From: Mycolicibacterium baixiangningiae | GTDB taxonomy: Bacteria; Actinomycetota; Actinomycetes; Mycobacteriales; Mycobacteriaceae | DNA length: 64,000 nt | Reading direction: 5' to 3' | NCBI RefSeq assembly: GCF_016313185.1 | Contig: NZ_CP066218.1 | Span: forward strand, 4,278,001-4,342,000 | In this document: positions 62,101-64,000 of the stretch, in pieces | How positions within the stretch are numbered: position 1 is the stretch's first letter | Layout: every line of letters starts with the position of its first letter | The notes under the pieces: generated by a model | Told to the model about the DNA's origin: nothing | The model's database searches: none | Seen by the model: only the letters and a program-made list of their open reading frames with translations | Made by a program: the position numbers and the translations under genes

Positions 62101-63284
62101 TCCTGGTCGGCCACTCCCATGAGGTCGTCAACCCCTGCACTGATAGCGGTCAGGCGGGAGACGTTGCGGGTCGAGCTGTCGCGCTGGGCGAAGTACCAAT
62201 CACGGATCGTGAGGGTCGGCAGGGCGTCCTTGACGGGGGTTGCCCACACACGGCGTGGCGACAGCGCCCGGTGCCGTAGATGAACGTTGTGGGCGAACCG
62301 CAGAATCTCGCCCAACCGGATCACCAACGCGATGCGCTGGTCAAGATCCAGCTCGGCGCCCTCGCCCGCGATGTACGCGTCGAGCGGGAGTTCCTGAGCG
62401 TCATGCTCGAACACCAAAGCCGGGCCGTCATCGGTTCGCTTGAAGTCGATCGGTACCGCGATGCCGCCGTGCCGCAGTCCCTGGGTGAGCTGGAACTCGC
62501 GCTGTGCAAGCTGCTCGATGTGCTGGCGGTCGGCAGGCGATGCCGTCGCCGGCACGTCGTACAGCCGCAGTCGGCGCTTGACGTCGGGCAACGCCGGGAG
62601 GTTGACGAGCACGTCCTGCCAATCTCGTCCCTGCGCTATCGGCTCGTCATCGGCAACGACAAAGTCGCCGACCATCCGGACCTTGGGCGTCGGAGTGAAT
62701 CCGACTGCGTCGCAGAGCGAGCGAACTTGCCTTGCTCGCTGGAGGTCGATCGGCTGGCGGAAGTCGTGTGGCGGCTGGGCAAGGAAATCGGAGAATTTCA
62801 GGAGGCGGGGCTTGGAGTTGACGCGGTATCCGTCGAGAGTCAGCACCCCGATGTCGCCCGGAGCCGCGATCTCGACGGTGCTGCCCTCCCCGTGCATGAC
62901 CACGACGGCTTGGATGCGCGGCAACATGGCCCTGGCAGATTGGTTCGGCGCTCGATCTTGAAGGAGACCCTTCAACCACTTCGCCTTGCGGTCAGCAGCC
63001 AATCGTGGGTTCTCGACGTTGCGTTGGCCTTGGTTCCAGCGCTGCGAGTTTCCGCGGATCGTGCCGTGCCAACCCTTGAGTTCGACGAGGTACATCCCCT
63101 GAGCCGTCAGCAGGAGTACATCGACCTCGGCGGTGCGTCCTTGATCGTTGATGAAGGTCAGGTTCGCCCAGGCAGTGGTGATGCCATCTTCCGGCAGAAC
63201 CTCACGGAAGGCATCGAGCGCGGCCGCCTCAGCAGGGCTCGCCGGCTCGCCCATGACCTTCCACAGTGGAGAGTCATGCTTCAT
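59106..63284 (-). CDS. pglW: BREX type 2 serine/threonine kinase PglW
   Basis: The protein is 1392 aa. The N-terminal NERD domain (about 20-150) has AEVDVLLLTAQGMYLVELKGWHG. A first kinase-like lobe (~180-490) lacks obvious HRD and is probably a pseudokinase. The active kinase (~520-790) has GEGSSGVALAVQD, the ATP-anchoring Lys in ELVLKVAR near 553, GVFHRDIKPANLGI near 640 and LFDFSLA (DFS for DFG) near 670. A helix-hairpin-helix segment (VGQLLGVHPTRINSIRGLGETFRKEIQARI) and a long C-terminal region follow. The kinase signals infection to the Pgl/BREX machinery. ATG at 63284; first gene of the operon. Confidence 0.92.
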   Translation of the reverse strand: MKHDSPLWKVMGEPASPAEAAALDAFREVLPEDGITTAWANLTFINDQGRTAEVDVLLLTAQGMYLVELKGWHGTIRGNSQRWNQGQRNVENPRLAADRKAKWLKGLLQDRAPNQSARAMLPRIQAVVVMHGEGSTVEIAAPGDIGVLTLDGYRVNSKPRLLKFSDFLAQPPHDFRQPIDLQRARQVRSLCDAVGFTPTPKVRMVGDFVVADDEPIAQGRDWQDVLVNLPALPDVKRRLRLYDVPATASPADRQHIEQLAQREFQLTQGLRHGGIAVPIDFKRTDDGPALVFEHDAQELPLDAYIAGEGAELDLDQRIALVIRLGEILRFAHNVHLRHRALSPRRVWATPVKDALPTLTIRDWYFAQRDSSTRNVSRLTAISAGVDDLMGVADQDDWIWLAPEARHSVEGLPPIPLDVYGFGVLAYLLLTGRPPAETIVELEQRLSEAGAHDPRAASPGMPDSVADVIAMATRSVESERLSTIEEVLELLRVASDELRRGDQVDDPTPVDDPVDAQKDDIVADRFIVTSRRGEGSSGVALAVQDIDSEDPGRELVLKVARTESAGRRLSLEADALRALDHRRVVRLVAGPLDVGDRRALLLTDAGKETLATRLSKEGRATVGQLEQYGSQLLEAMIYLESQGVFHRDIKPANLGITPDPGTRRPSLVLFDFSLASESVDNTASGTPSYLDPYLGRGRRQKYDRAAELWAVSITLFEMATGQLPWWGEGAGRPADPSDPPIIEPTSFEPAVATQLTALFQRALSPGAGTRFSSADELAVAWQGVFAALDTEEDGAGGSDDLADAATLDTPLERAGLSARALSAVSRLEVATVGQLLGVHPTRINSIRGLGETFRKEIQARIRGWRSRLSGAGEVTADQPMGTERLVSLLLGQLKGAELTVIERLLGLAGGVAPGEWPSTGDTAQSLGITRDRVAHAVDQAVTTWGKKVGPAIDGVIAEAATLLARGGRVMAVTSLANALVAQRGSLLDGEERLRQGAALLRSAYEVDARMPEPTLELRRGIGKRADVIALRETADPDESGQEFPPADILTETAIELGRRADELVVSGVVPCATANAALCDIVTESGASTLTVLTGRQLLTLAASISTKAAVSGFDELYPVDLDPQQAAERALRGKPGRRISESSVRRSVAARFPQVELPAASHRLDALVSAVLPGVVNRNGVYELASEARSTTRTGTGLTVFAPVDVAEAATKLEESLSRNGALTLTTPPKRYVKAAHELPKRYGVEVLDVASLVVNAARALAEQGGASWEVVLGADAKQKGSEDWSILVGLVQQAVIPNWEERRASAKPLLILNAGPLVRYGMAGLLSTLLDVGTPRPAARWLLVAKQGNQAVPLLEGKPVPLGPSGWVELPADLSLLTEPALTRSTPGARK

Positions 63285-63417
63285 CGCCGCCCCGCTTTAG
63301 GCGCGCGCGGGCGCGATCCAAGCACCAGTGGCGAACACAACCGCTTCACCCGGGAAACCTTATCGGCGGGGGCGACAGAATAGGGATAACCCAGCAGAGT
63401 GTCGATGAGCGTCGCAT
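63285..63417. other. Promoter region upstream of pglW
   Basis: 133 nt between the ATPase stop and the pglW ATG, both genes on the minus strand. On that strand CTATTCTGTCG (about 63373-63383) could serve as a -10 element, but no convincing -35 or palindrome is seen. It is the only gap of this size inside the defence region, so the BREX operon probably has its own promoter here. Confidence 0.4.
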
Positions 63418-64000
63418 TTAGTTAGCTATCGCAGGATCTGGCACCCAGACGTGGCGCGTGACGCCGTGGTCTTCCTCGTTAGCGCGTCCACCGAGCTCAA
63501 TAGTGATCAGCTCGTCACCTTCGTATGCCGGGCTGAGTTCGAGGGTTAAGTAGTCGAACAGTTCGCGTTCGTGGACGGCGACGATGACTTGCCGCTCGTT
63601 CTGTTTCGCAAGGAGGCGGATGAGGCCAGCAAATTGTGCGACGTGGACTTCGTCCATGGCCTGCACCGGGTCGTCAAAGACGAGGCACGGGACGATGGGT
63701 TCGACCGCGAGATGGAGCGCGAGAAATAAGGAGAGCGCGGCGGTGTTCAGATTGCCCGCAGACAGCATCATCTGCGGCGGGCCGCTGGCTTCGCCGTTTC
63801 GGTGGGTTGTCTCCAACGTGATGTCGAATGTCTTCTTGGTAGCGCTTGGGATACCGAAGCTGGGGATGAAGCCTTCGCTCGGGGCGAGTCTGGTGAACAC
63901 GGCCTTCCAGACTTCGTTGAGGGACTCAGTGAAGACACGATGGACGATATTGGTGCGTGCTTGCGTTGCGGCTTCGTGGACATCCTTCGCCACTACTTGT
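63418..64000 (-). CDS. SMC/ABC-type ATPase, C-terminal portion (N-terminus beyond window)
   Basis: The frame is open through 64000, so only the last ~194 residues are seen. The ABC signature is MMLSAGNLNTAALSLFLALHL (LSxG type), Walker B PCLVFDDPVQAMDEVHV, and a switch His in VIVAVHERELFDYL. This is the C-terminal half-ATPase of a RecF/SMC/Rad50-like protein, a type common in phage-defence systems. The order puts it just upstream of pglW on the same strand, with its own stop 133 nt before. It may be a separate defence system or an accessory of this BREX locus; the sequence outside the window is needed. Confidence 0.82.
   Translation of the reverse strand, partial: QVVAKDVHEAATQARTNIVHRVFTESLNEVWKAVFTRLAPSEGFIPSFGIPSATKKTFDITLETTHRNGEASGPPQMMLSAGNLNTAALSLFLALHLAVEPIVPCLVFDDPVQAMDEVHVAQFAGLIRLLAKQNERQVIVAVHERELFDYLTLELSPAYEGDELITIELGGRANEEDHGVTRHVWVPDPAIAN

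Larger units (their letters stand above)
45390..64000. mobile_element. Defence island integrated at tRNA-Met, left end and BREX-2 cargo
   Basis: The left border is the tRNA fragment. From there to the window end the genes are a BREX type 2 operon and an SMC-like ATPase, all on the minus strand, with somewhat lower and more variable G+C than the flanking catabolic genes. No integrase, relaxase or transposase is visible, so the mobility genes are expected on the unseen right side or are lost. Whether the element is still mobile cannot be judged. Confidence 0.7.

Noticed and set aside
1..64000. CRISPR arrays, IS elements, rRNA genes, riboswitches
   Set aside because: No regularly spaced direct repeats, transposase genes with terminal repeats, rRNA-like sequence or conserved riboswitch cores were seen on reading both strands.

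Overview
The window is high-G+C actinobacterial DNA, and gene content points to a Mycobacterium/Mycolicibacterium-type environmental species: a PonA2-family penicillin-binding protein, F420/FMN luciferase-like oxidoreductases, an AurF-like diiron protein paired with a TetR regulator, VapBC, Asp23-family gene sets, a CRP-type TGTGA-N6-TCACA site and many GTG starts with 4-nt ATGA/GTGA gene overlaps. The genus is an inference from gene families.

Region 1 (1-9.2 kb) is a catabolic-looking cluster. It holds a methyltransferase, a rearranged methylenetetrahydrofolate reductase-like protein, an unknown 135-aa protein, an FAD aromatic-type hydroxylase, an SDR dehydrogenase, a TIM-barrel sugar isomerase/epimerase, an MHS-type transporter, a split transketolase and an FCD-type GntR regulator. 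Every promoter region in it carries GTCAAC/GTTGAC inverted repeats, including the one before the regulator, so it looks like one autoregulated regulon.

Region 2 (9.2-19.1 kb) is a second catabolic cluster: MFS transporter, amidase, XRE-cupin regulator, remnant of a DJ-1/PfpI gene, Rieske oxygenase and its VanB-type reductase, epimerase, unknown protein, DUF1116 (AllG/YlbE-like) protein and a luciferase-like oxidoreductase. A 29-bp perfect palindrome lies before the oxygenase part.

Region 3 (19.2-31.7 kb) is chromosome backbone with a deletion scar between two truncated genes. It then holds a class III nucleotide cyclase and an envelope-stress set (ECF sigma factor with an Asp23-like partner, facing an operon of Asp23 paralogues, a DUF2273 peptide and an AmaP-like anchor, with a consensus CRP site between them). 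Release factor 3, an EVE-domain protein, an orphan histidine kinase, an AurF-like/TetR pair and a VapBC module follow.

Region 4 (31.7-45.3 kb) holds a PonA2-family PBP, a drug-efflux MFS protein, a Fic protein, a DUF7715 protein, an HD-domain protein, a secreted DUF4189 protein, an amidase, and a LacI regulator with palindromic operators in front of an amino-acid permease and flavin monooxygenase.

Region 5 (45.4-64.0 kb) is a defence island. It starts exactly at a 3'-terminal fragment of a tRNA-Met(CAT), the expected scar of an element integrated into that tRNA. It carries a complete, tightly overlapping BREX type 2 (Pgl) operon on the minus strand: pglW-pglX-pglY-pglZ-brxD-brxHI. An SMC/ABC-type ATPase upstream is cut by the window end. 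No integrase, rRNA, CRISPR array or IS element was seen in the window.
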